Shown piece after piece: positions 1 through 6,214 of a stretch of DNA of 29,381 nucleotides. The notes under the pieces were generated by a model, which was not told the origin of the DNA, did not search any database, and was given only the letters and a program-made list of their open reading frames with translations. A program made the position numbers and the translations under genes. Position 1 is the stretch's first letter. Every line of letters begins with the position of its first letter. Origin of the DNA: Acetobacteraceae bacterium (GTDB taxonomy: Bacteria; Pseudomonadota; Alphaproteobacteria; Acetobacterales; Acetobacteraceae); NCBI GenBank assembly GCA_003506895.1, contig DNXO01000034.1:217579-246959 (forward strand), written 5' to 3'.

Positions 1-2
1 TG

Positions 3-425
3 ATCGGCACGTTCAACATGCTGCGGCTGGCCGCGGCGGAGATGTCCGAGGCGGAACCGCTGGAGGAAGGCGAGCGTGGGGTGATCGTCAACACCGCCTC
101 CATCGCCGCCTATGAGGGTCAGGTCGGGCAGCCGGCCTATGCCGCCTCCAAGGGCGGGGTGGTGGGGCTGACACTGCCGGCAGCGCGCGAACTGGCTCGC
201 GCGGGCGTCCGTGTGGTGACGATCGCGCCGGGGCTGTTCCATACACCGATGGTCGATGGGCTGCCGCCCGATGTGCAGGCCAGCCTGGGGGCGGGCATTC
301 CGTTCCCCGCCCGGTTGGGGCGGCCGGCTGAATACGCCGCGCTGGTGGAGCATATCGTGTCGAACCCGTTCCTGAACGGCGAGGTCATCCGCCTGGATGG
401 GGCGCTGCGGATGCCACCGCGGTGA
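3..425 (+). CDS. SDR family NAD(P)-dependent oxidoreductase, HSD10-like (5' truncated by window edge)
   Basis: The last 140 residues of a short-chain dehydrogenase run in from the window edge, so the start and the N-terminal nucleotide-binding glycine motif are missing. The catalytic triad is visible: Ser33 in NTAS, then Tyr46 and Lys50 in YAASK (numbered from the first whole codon), with the usual 13-residue Ser-Tyr spacing. The segment after the active site, with APGLF and TPM, resembles type 2 3-hydroxyacyl-CoA dehydrogenases (HSD17B10/HSD10). These oxidise 3-hydroxyacyl-CoA or hydroxysteroids with NAD+. The stop TGA overlaps the GTG start of the next gene (GTGA), so the two are probably translated together. 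The family is clear; the substrate is inferred only from subfamily resemblance. Confidence 0.88.
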   Translation: MGTFNMLRLAAAEMSEAEPLEEGERGVIVNTASIAAYEGQVGQPAYAASKGGVVGLTLPAARELARAGVRVVTIAPGLFHTPMVDGLPPDVQASLGAGIPFPARLGRPAEYAALVEHIVSNPFLNGEVIRLDGALRMPPR

Positions 426-1990
426 ACACGCATCAGGTCATCATCGTCGGCGGTGGCCCGGTTGGGCTGGGGCTGGCGGTCGAACTCGGGCAACGCGGCG
501 TGCGGGTCTGCGTGGTGGAGCGGTATGCGCGCCCGCAGCCGATCCCAAAGGGGCAGAACCTGACGCAGCGGACGATGGAGCATTTCCTCCATTGGGGTTG
601 CGAGGCGGACCTGCGGGCGGCGCGCACGATCCCGAAATCCTACGGCATCGGGGGCCTGACCGCGTATGGGACGCTGTTGAGCGGCTATCATTACGACTGG
701 CTGCAACGCGAGCTGGTGCGGCCGTATTACTTCACCGACAACGAACGGCTGCCTCAATACGAGACCGAGGCGGTGTTGCGGCGACGGGTCGCGGCATTGC
801 CGAACGTCGAGACGCTGTACGGCTGGCAGGCCGAGGACGTCGTCCAGGACGCGGACAGCGTGTCGGTGGCGGTTGTCGAGCGTAACGGGCCGGGGCGGCG
901 CTGGCTGCGGGCGGAGTATGCCGTCGGCAGCGACGGCTCGCGTTCGATCGTGCGGGATCGTGCGGGGATCACCCAGACCTTGTCGGACCATGACCGGGTG
1001 ATGGTGCTGCTGGTGTTCAAGGCGCCGGAACTGCACACGTTGCTTCAGCGGTTCCCGGGCAAGTCTTACTACTGCGTGCTGACTCCGGAGCTGAAGGGAT
1101 ACTGGCAGTTCTTCGGCCGGGTCGATCTTGGGACGACCTGGTTCTTCCATGCGCCCGTCCCCGTCGGGACGACGAAGGATAACTTCGACTTCCGTTCGTA
1201 TCTGCACCGAGCGGTCGGCGCCGAATTCGACGTGGAATTCGAGCATATCGGGTTCTGGGACCTGCGGTTCGCGGTCGCGGACACGTATCGGAGCGGCCGG
1301 GTGTTCATTGCCGGGGACGCGGCGCACAGCCATCCGCCCTATGGCGGATACGGGATCAACACCGGGTTCGAGGACGCCAGGAACCTCGGCTGGAAGCTGG
1401 CAGCGACGCTGCAAGGTTGGGCTGGCCCCGAACTGCTGGACAGCTACTCGGCGGAGCGGCAGCCGGTGTTCGCCTCCACGGCTGGGGATTTCATCGAGAA
1501 GTCGATCCATGTGGACCGGGATTTCCTCGCCGCCTTCGACCCAACGCGCGACAAGGCGGCGTTCGAGGCGCATTGGGCGGAGCGGCAGTCCGGGGCGAAG
1601 TCCGAGGTCGGCTCGTTTGAGCCGAATTATGAAGGCTCCGGCGTGGTGTTCGGGCCACCGGACGGACGGTGTTCCGCGCTTGGTTCGCATAGCTTTGCTG
1701 CCCGAGCGGGACATCATCTGGCGCCTGCGCTTCTGTCGGACGGACGGGACGTGTTCGACGCCTTGGGCGACGGGTTCACGCTGCTGGCTTTCGACGCGGA
1801 CCCGGGGCCGTTTGTCGCCGCGGCGCGGGCTGCCGGGCTGACGTTGACCGTGGTTACCGACACGAGGGCCGGCGGCCGCGAACGATATGGCGCGGAATTG
1901 GTGCTGGTGCGGCCGGATCAGTTCGTTGCGTGGGCTGGTGAACCGGGGGAGGATGCGGGGATGATCCTTAGGCGTTCAACAGGAGGCTGA
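422..1990 (+). CDS. FAD-dependent monooxygenase, PheA/TfdB/MhpA (p-hydroxybenzoate hydroxylase) type
   Basis: A 522-residue flavoprotein of group A aromatic hydroxylase type. The FAD-binding GxGxxG lies at residues 10-15 (GGGPVG), the DG motif at 169-175 (GSDGSRS), and the GD motif at about 292-310 (RVFIAGDAAH then PPYGGYG). The long tail after about residue 400 fits the thioredoxin-like C-terminal domain of phenol and 3-(3-hydroxyphenyl)propionate hydroxylases. Such enzymes use NAD(P)H and O2 to hydroxylate an aromatic or similar ring in the cytoplasm. The start is GTG at 422, chosen because it overlaps the stop of the preceding dehydrogenase and leaves the FAD motif at its usual N-terminal place. 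Pairing with an HSD10-like dehydrogenase suggests one catabolic pathway, but the substrate is unknown. Its last 73 bases overlap the antisense gene at 1918-2640. Confidence 0.9.
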   Translation: MNTHQVIIVGGGPVGLGLAVELGQRGVRVCVVERYARPQPIPKGQNLTQRTMEHFLHWGCEADLRAARTIPKSYGIGGLTAYGTLLSGYHYDWLQRELVRPYYFTDNERLPQYETEAVLRRRVAALPNVETLYGWQAEDVVQDADSVSVAVVERNGPGRRWLRAEYAVGSDGSRSIVRDRAGITQTLSDHDRVMVLLVFKAPELHTLLQRFPGKSYYCVLTPELKGYWQFFGRVDLGTTWFFHAPVPVGTTKDNFDFRSYLHRAVGAEFDVEFEHIGFWDLRFAVADTYRSGRVFIAGDAAHSHPPYGGYGINTGFEDARNLGWKLAATLQGWAGPELLDSYSAERQPVFASTAGDFIEKSIHVDRDFLAAFDPTRDKAAFEAHWAERQSGAKSEVGSFEPNYEGSGVVFGPPDGRCSALGSHSFAARAGHHLAPALLSDGRDVFDALGDGFTLLAFDADPGPFVAAARAAGLTLTVVTDTRAGGRERYGAELVLVRPDQFVAWAGEPGEDAGMILRRSTGG

Positions 1991-2640
1991 AACCGGGGTT
2001 CGGACTGGGAGGACTGCGCTGGTTTATCGTTTCTTGGCGGCCGTGGGCCGCTGGGGAGACGGCGGTCGTCGGTATCTCCGGTTTCTTCATTCCACGCCGG
2101 TCTATCTGGCGTCTCATTTTGCATTTCGCGGGAATCTAAGTCTATTTTTGAGACTTCCTGCCCTTCCGCGACTTGCGGCTTACCGGCGAGCGATTGCTGC
2201 ATCAGGGCGGTGGCGATGTGGCGCGTCCATTCATCGGTATTGGCGGCACTTTCCTTCTGTTCGCGCTTCCGCCGCGCTTGCTGGGCGCGGGTGAGATGGC
2301 CGTGGGCGGAGAGCGAGGCCCGCGTCATGGCGATGTATTGGCTGTTCAGCTTGATGGTGAGCGCGAGGTCATCGGCATGCAGCCGCAGAAGGCGCATGAT
2401 ATCTTCGGCCTGAGCACGGGCGATGACGCATTGCGCGGCGAGATCGGCCTCATCAGCGTTGACCGGTAGCAGATCGGCGACTTTGGCGATGGCAGCCTGA
2501 TCGCGCGCGAGCCATGCCTCTGGCGTATCGACGGGCGGCGGTGGCAGCAGGGAAATCAGGGTGTAGATCAGATGACGGTAGGCATGCGCCGGCAGATCGT
2601 TCACGGGGCTGGCATTGGGTGGGCGAAATAAGGTGTCCAT
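1918..2640 (-). CDS. Hypothetical protein with basic coiled segment, Acetobacteraceae type
   Basis: A 240-residue soluble protein of unknown function. Residues about 30-140 (PPPPVDTPEAW, then an alanine- and leucine-rich helical stretch with many charged residues) resemble a protein that I recognise as recurring in Acetobacteraceae genomes. A basic stretch (RAQQARRKREQK) near residue 120 is followed by a disordered, proline-rich tail. No signal peptide, membrane segment or catalytic motif is visible. The ATG at 2640 is preceded at once by promoter-like boxes and no Shine-Dalgarno, so the message may be leaderless. The last 24 codons run antisense into the 3' end of the monooxygenase gene, perhaps because an original stop was lost. 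Function cannot be assigned. Confidence 0.7.
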   Translation of the reverse strand: MDTLFRPPNASPVNDLPAHAYRHLIYTLISLLPPPPVDTPEAWLARDQAAIAKVADLLPVNADEADLAAQCVIARAQAEDIMRLLRLHADDLALTIKLNSQYIAMTRASLSAHGHLTRAQQARRKREQKESAANTDEWTRHIATALMQQSLAGKPQVAEGQEVSKIDLDSREMQNETPDRPAWNEETGDTDDRRLPSGPRPPRNDKPAQSSQSEPRFQPPVERLRIIPASSPGSPAHATN

Positions 2641-2646
2641 GACGGG

Positions 2647-2675
2647 CTTGTAGAGGGAATTAGGAAAATAGTCAA
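2647..2675 (-). promoter_or_regulatory. Candidate sigma70-type promoter, possibly for a leaderless mRNA
   Basis: Reading the minus strand, TTGACT (2675-2670, 5 of 6 to TTGACA) and TACAAG (2652-2647, 4 of 6 to TATAAT) are separated by 17 bases. The ATG of the hypothetical gene follows only 6 bases after the -10 box. Transcription would therefore start at or next to the start codon, and no Shine-Dalgarno is present. Confidence 0.45.
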
Positions 2676-3095
2676 GGTTTTGGCTACGTGTCGCTTTCCG
2701 GAACAGGGGCTTGCGATGCTTACGTCGGCGTGGGCTTTCGGTTTCGCGCCGGGCGTCTCGTCATTGCCGGGGTGCCAAGCATCATTTGTCCTCGCCGCAA
2801 AGAGGCGGCTGCACGTGATCAACGTAACGCTGCCTGAGCCGCCTCACCCCTCCGATGGCTGATTTCGACCCATGTCGGACGCTCGACGGCGCGGCGTCAT
2901 GTTCCAGTAGCCGACATTACGATCAGAACGAAAATTGAGAATTTCGGAGCGGGACGCGAGCGTGGTCTGGTCAGGACTCGTCCGTTCCGAAAGGTATGAC
3001 CGAAACTCCTGGTTTGCCCCGAAACTCGCCAATTCCTTAGTCTTTCGTGCTGTCGTCCTCCGACATCCGCTTTTCAGGGAACGCAGCCAACCTCA
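2676..3095. other. Intergenic stretch without a recognisable gene
   Basis: No supportable gene was found between the promoter of the hypothetical gene and the end of the dual-OB gene. Short ORFs here on both strands lack homologous-looking motifs and ribosome binding sites. The word CCGAAACTC occurs twice as a direct repeat around 3000-3030. Base composition looks more AT-rich than the flanking operons by eye. Confidence 0.4.
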
Positions 3096-3701
3096 TCAGA
3101 ACCACCCTGAGAGCTGTAGATAGCACCGCTCCTCCAAGTCCGGCGTTTCGTCAGGCCTCCACCAGCGCGCCAGCGATACGCGAACCAAGGTTCCCGCAGG
3201 TAAGGACGGGACCGCTTGAGGCTCGCCGACATAGGCGAGGCCCCGCCGCAGGAACGAATTAGGGTAGTCGTAGTGCTTGCCGTCGGCTCTGAGCGTCAGG
3301 TCGCGGTCAGGTATCCAGAACCATGTGCTGACCGCCGGAACAACATGGCGCCGGCAGACGTAACCGTTGTTTTTTGAGGTAAACTCGAGCACGCCTCCGA
3401 AAACCTGATTGATACTCCCCTGCCAAGGTGGGCCTCGCGTGAGCAGGTGCGCTTGCAAATTTGCTTGGGTGCCGACGAACTGGTACCGCGTTACCAACAC
3501 GTCTTCGGTATGCGGCGAGACCAGCGTCTGAGCAGGCGTAAATGCCATGTCCCAAATCTGCCCGATCTGGAAGGGTGCCGAAGTGTCCCAGTTCGCGCCG
3601 TGGTGGTTGAGCAGGCGAATCGACCTGCCGTCATGGGAGATCCCCCCGATGCAACGGGAAGAACCTCCCATTTTTGTCCTTCCGACAATGAGGACGTTCA
3701 C
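3096..3701 (-). CDS. Dual OB-fold domain protein
   Basis: A 201-residue protein beginning MNVLIVGRTKMGGSS. A longer reading frame exists upstream, but GTG at 3701 is preferred. It overlaps the TGA of the upstream DUF488 gene (GTGA), and the conserved region begins exactly there. The pattern is two beta-rich barrels: GISHDGRSIRLL, FQIGQIWDM and the following strands form the first. A second region contains WFWIPDRDL and ends in the characteristic CYLQLSGW. This matches what I recognise as the dual OB-containing domain family. OB folds usually bind nucleic acid or nucleotides, so a sensor or binding role is inferred. It is the last gene of a unit with two DUF488 proteins. No catalytic residues are evident, and no function is established. 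Confidence 0.75.
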   Translation of the reverse strand: MNVLIVGRTKMGGSSRCIGGISHDGRSIRLLNHHGANWDTSAPFQIGQIWDMAFTPAQTLVSPHTEDVLVTRYQFVGTQANLQAHLLTRGPPWQGSINQVFGGVLEFTSKNNGYVCRRHVVPAVSTWFWIPDRDLTLRADGKHYDYPNSFLRRGLAYVGEPQAVPSLPAGTLVRVSLARWWRPDETPDLEERCYLQLSGWF

Positions 3702-4183
3702 GGCCTCAGGTGCTCCACAGGCTGCTCGCTGCCGAACACCTGCAAGAGATACTCGGCCGCAAGCGAGCGATGGCAAGCGCACGGCTGCCCCTCAACGCAG
3801 AAGAAAGCGACTGCGTTCGCGCCGTTCAGCGACCGCTGAAGCCCCTCGGGTCGGAATGTCGCGAGGATTTCAGACCGGTACTTCTGCACGAATGCCGGAG
3901 AAAGAAGCGTCCGATCACGCTTGGCGATTCCGGCCGCTCGATCTTCATCCTTCTGCGCATCGCGCACGCTGGCCGTCGGAGCAAGGTCGAGCGCGTGGAT
4001 ATATCTAATGCCAGTTGCAGCCAGCAGACTCTGCAGTCGCGAACTGTTCAGGAAAGCGTATTTCGGGCCCCGCATACCGCGGCGCTGGCGAATGTCGACG
4101 AATGCGTCTACCCCTGCCTTCCCGAGGGCGCCAAGAAATGTTTGTTCCGAGAAGCCATAGCCTCCGATTGTCACGATCCGCAA
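3698..4183 (-). CDS. DUF488 domain-containing protein (downstream copy)
   Basis: A 161-residue DUF488 protein. The N-terminus reads MRIVTIGGYG, followed by the DUF488-type acidic motif DIR (residues 30-32). The C-terminal signature is FFCVEG with Cys129 and Glu131, then CACHR with Cys135, Cys137, His138 and Arg139. The start is TTG at 4183, supported by an AAGGAG ribosome binding site 6 bases upstream that begins at the stop of the preceding gene. The gap to that gene is 12 bases. The downstream dual-OB gene overlaps this stop. DUF488 proteins have a Rossmann-like fold with conserved Cys and His residues, and their activity is not established. This copy is quite different from its neighbour, so the pair is not a recent duplication. 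Confidence 0.87.
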   Translation of the reverse strand: MRIVTIGGYGFSEQTFLGALGKAGVDAFVDIRQRRGMRGPKYAFLNSSRLQSLLAATGIRYIHALDLAPTASVRDAQKDEDRAAGIAKRDRTLLSPAFVQKYRSEILATFRPEGLQRSLNGANAVAFFCVEGQPCACHRSLAAEYLLQVFGSEQPVEHLRP

Positions 4184-4195
4184 CGGCAGCTCCTT

Positions 4196-4735
4196 CTATC
4201 GGTACGCCATGCGCGACACGAAATGCTCGGCAAACATGCTAGACTGACCATCCGTAAGTTCTGCGATCACCTCTGCCTGGGTCCGGCGTGACCCATCGGG
4301 AAGAATGTGGGTCACGTCGATGCCCTCGTCAACGAGAGCCGCCGCCACCAGCTTGGCACGGTGGCATTGGGACGGCTGACCCTCGCTACAGAGCAGGCAG
4401 ATACTCAAGTCCTGTTCGTAAGCCTTCTTCAACCTAGCGATGCCGCGTAAAAAGAAGTCTTTCGCGCGCGTCTTCGTGTAGTCCACCTTCCCGTCCGCGT
4501 AGCAATCATCGTCCTTGGGGCGCCCGCCAAGCAGGTCGCCCATGAAAGCGTATCCGACGTGGTTCCCTCGGAGGAACTGCACGAGCGGCTCGCGCGAAAA
4601 GTCTGGCTGGAAGCGCGAGTATGGCGCGGAACGCACGTCCACCACGTAGCTGACCTCCGCACCGCTCAGCTGCTCAAGGAATGCCTTCCGGGAGTGGCTC
4701 CCGTGGCCGATGGTGAAAACGCGTCCGGTCGCCAT
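4196..4735 (-). CDS. DUF488 domain-containing protein (upstream copy)
   Basis: A 179-residue DUF488 protein and the first gene of the three-gene unit. Family landmarks are FTIGHGSHS at residues 7-15, VVDVRSAPYS at 31-40 and the LLGGRP loop at 68-73. The C-terminal cysteine box is LLCSEG (Cys116, Glu118) followed by CHR (124-126). It is closer to the typical DUF488 pattern than the downstream copy. Conserved acidic and Cys/His residues suggest an enzyme, but the reaction is unknown. The ATG at 4735 is preceded by a promoter about 27 bases upstream. The Shine-Dalgarno is weak. It is likely co-transcribed with the next DUF488 gene and the dual-OB gene. Confidence 0.9.
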   Translation of the reverse strand: MATGRVFTIGHGSHSRKAFLEQLSGAEVSYVVDVRSAPYSRFQPDFSREPLVQFLRGNHVGYAFMGDLLGGRPKDDDCYADGKVDYTKTRAKDFFLRGIARLKKAYEQDLSICLLCSEGQPSQCHRAKLVAAALVDEGIDVTHILPDGSRRTQAEVIAELTDGQSSMFAEHFVSRMAYR

Positions 4736-4761
4736 GCTGGATCTACCATTTATCTTTAACC

Positions 4762-4790
4762 ATCTTACAGCAGGTTGGTGGCGTTGTCAC
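4762..4790 (-). promoter_or_regulatory. Candidate promoter of the DUF488-DUF488-dual-OB operon
   Basis: On the minus strand, GTGACA (4790-4785, 5 of 6 to TTGACA) and TAAGAT (4767-4762, 4 of 6 to TATAAT) are separated by exactly 17 bases. The predicted start of transcription, near 4755, leaves a leader of about 20 bases before the ATG at 4735. No operator-like dyad is obvious around it. Confidence 0.5.
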
Positions 4791-5091
4791 GGCGACGATC
4801 CCCCGCCGTCGAGATGAGCAGATTCACTGCCGGGCCAGGATAAGGGGGCGAGCAATGGCCGGTATTCGGGGCCGACGCCCTTGAAGCGGACCGGCAGGAA
4901 GCCACCCAAAGCTGCCCTTGGACTAGGCCGTCGGCATCATCGGTGCACGGTGACGAGTGTCTCCCGTAGCGAGGCGCCGGATGCCCCGGGGCTCGCCCCC
5001 ATTCTCGCCCTGAATAAGGTTGGTTTCATGGAAACGATGTACTAGCAGCCGAGGGTGCCGCCGCCTATGATGTCCTGATCGGAGTAAAGCC
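4791..5091. other. Gene-poor stretch with a distant inverted repeat
   Basis: No supportable gene. A perfect 10-base inverted repeat, GGGGGCGAGC at 4844-4853 and GCTCGCCCCC at 4991-5000, brackets about 140 bases. It may be chance in GC-rich DNA or the ends of a small decayed element. No transposase remnant was recognised. Confidence 0.3.
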
Positions 5092-5250
5092 ATGAGACCC
5101 GCACTATTCCTGGCATTTGCGCTGGCTGTGGTATCCCCGGCATTCTCTCAGCCGGCAAACAAGGCCGTACCGGGTCGGTCAGGGCGGTGGGCGCCGCGAC
5201 GGATCCCAGGGGACCCCAGCGCGGAAGGCCTTCGACGGGCAGCAGCATAA
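5092..5250 (+). CDS. Possible small secreted peptide or eroded gene (52 aa)
   Basis: A short ORF with an ATG at 5092 preceded by GGAG seven bases upstream. The N-terminus has the form of a Sec signal peptide: a basic start (MRPALF), a hydrophobic core to about residue 18, then a plausible cleavage after AFS or SQPA. The remaining residues are rich in Arg, Pro and Ala, show no family resemblance, and end at TAA 5248-5250. It may be a real small exported protein, or the surviving 5' end of a secreted-protein gene whose body has decayed. The gene-poor surroundings and a palindromic repeat just downstream favour decay. Confidence 0.3.
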   Translation: MRPALFLAFALAVVSPAFSQPANKAVPGRSGRWAPRRIPGDPSAEGLRRAAA

Positions 5251-5383
5251 ATAGAAGCGTTGCCAAGGGGCTGGTACGGCAAAAGAAAATCTGGCGATCC
5301 GCGAACGAAACCACGGCAGCGCTCCGTGCAAATCCCTTCCTCATACCGGCCGGCGGTGATGTCGACTCTCTGGTGATGCCTCC
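5251..5383. other. Intergenic, nothing recognised
   Basis: Between the small peptide ORF and the palindromic repeat, no gene, hairpin terminator or motif was recognised on either strand. Short overlapping ORFs here read as arginine- and proline-rich translations without family features. Confidence 0.3.
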
Positions 5384-5467
5384 CCGTCATGCCGACGAAG
5401 GTGGGCATCCACGCCTTCGGCCTGACAGATCAAGGCGTGGATGGCGGGCCTTCGCCCGCCATGACGG
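5384..5467. repeat. Extragenic palindromic repeat, double-hairpin type
   Basis: Two arms face each other: 5384-5417, starting CCGTCATGCC and ending CATCCACGCCTT, and 5432-5467, starting AAGGCGTGGATG and ending GCCATGACGG. The outer and inner parts pair over long stretches. The right arm also folds on itself, ATGGCGGGC and GCCCGCCAT around a CTTC loop. The word GTCATGGCGGGCGAA, in either orientation, is shared with the palindrome at 18981-19021. This marks a dispersed extragenic repeat family. There is no T-tract, so a Rho-independent terminator is unlikely. Confidence 0.7.
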
Positions 5468-5549
5468 TGAGAGGGCGGTGCTGGTGTGTCAGTCTTTCCG
5501 CAGATTGGTGAAAATCCGGGAAATCCGTTAGGACGCTCTCTCTATCGCA

Positions 5550-5568
5550 CACTGTCGCAACGACAGTG
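5550..5568 (-). terminator. Perfect hairpin just after the HAD gene
   Basis: CACTGTCG, a 3-base loop and CGACAGTG form a perfect 8-bp stem beginning 11 bases beyond the stop of the HAD gene on the minus strand. No T-run follows, so it may stabilise the 3' end or act with Rho rather than terminate alone. Confidence 0.4.
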
Positions 5569-5578
5569 ATCGACCACT

Positions 5579-6214
5579 TCAGACCAGCCCAACCACCTCC
5601 GCCGGTGCCGCGACCAGAAGATCGGCGCCGGCTTCCGTCAGTTCGGTCTCGCCGCCATACCCCCACAGGACGCCGATCGAGCGCAGCGTGTTCGCCTGCG
5701 CGGCGTGGATATCATGGTAACGATCGCCAACCATGATCGTGGCGGCCTGATCATAGCCCTCAACCCGCAGGATTTCGGCCAGCAGGTCCTTCTTCTCGTC
5801 CAGGCCGCCGCCCGGAAGCGCGCCATACACGCGGGGAATAAACGGACTGAATCCCAGATACTCGACCACACGTTCGGCGAAATCGCGGCGCTTCGAGGTC
5901 GCGAGGCACAACGTATGCCCGGCCTCGGTCAAAGCGGTCAGCATCTCCGTCACACCCGTAAACGCGGCACATTCGTATATACCGGTCGTGGTGTAGCGGG
6001 CACGATAGGTAGCCAAACCGAGGTCCACCCGGTCATCGCCATACAAAGCCAGCATCTTGCCAACAGACACCGCCATCGGCGGCCCGACGGCCCAGGTCAG
6101 GTCGCCCGCCGCCGCGGGGTCATGACCCAGTTCCGTCAGCATGTGCCGGAAGCACGCCAGGATACCCGGGCGGGAGTCCGCCAGGGTTCCATCCAGATCA
6201 AGCAGGACGTTCAA
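5579..6214 (-). CDS. HAD family hydrolase, phosphoglycolate-phosphatase-like
   Basis: A 211-residue haloacid-dehalogenase-superfamily phosphatase. Motif I is DLDGT with nucleophile Asp6 and acid/base Asp8. Motif II is the Ser in LATSKR (Ser107), motif III is Lys141 in LDEKKD, and motif IV is GDRYHD (163-168). A helical cap lies between motifs I and II, giving a Gph/subfamily IA architecture. The frame is open much further upstream, but that part is antisense-like translation within the dehydrogenase gene. TTG at 6214 is chosen because it overlaps the TGA of the acyl-CoA dehydrogenase (TTGA) and puts motif I at residue 6. It is the last gene of the acyl-CoA dehydrogenase operon. The substrate is unknown; a housekeeping or metabolite-repair role is possible. 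Confidence 0.85.
   Translation of the reverse strand: MNVLLDLDGTLADSRPGILACFRHMLTELGHDPAAAGDLTWAVGPPMAVSVGKMLALYGDDRVDLGLATYRARYTTTGIYECAAFTGVTEMLTALTEAGHTLCLATSKRRDFAERVVEYLGFSPFIPRVYGALPGGGLDEKKDLLAEILRVEGYDQAATIMVGDRYHDIHAAQANTLRSIGVLWGYGGETELTEAGADLLVAAPAEVVGLV

Noticed and set aside
137..1717. Long minus-strand ORF of 526 codons
   Set aside because: It lies antisense to the well-supported FAD monooxygenase and the dehydrogenase end. Its translation is rich in Arg, Pro and Gln with no family motif, as expected of an open antisense frame in GC-rich DNA.
3702..3782. 27-codon upstream extension of the dual-OB gene
   Set aside because: It overlaps the end of the DUF488 gene in another frame. 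The GTG at 3701 forms a GTGA overlap and starts the conserved region.
5384..5467. Palindrome as a Rho-independent terminator
   Set aside because: There is no T-run on either strand, and the two-arm structure is shared with another intergenic copy, so a repeat element is the better reading.
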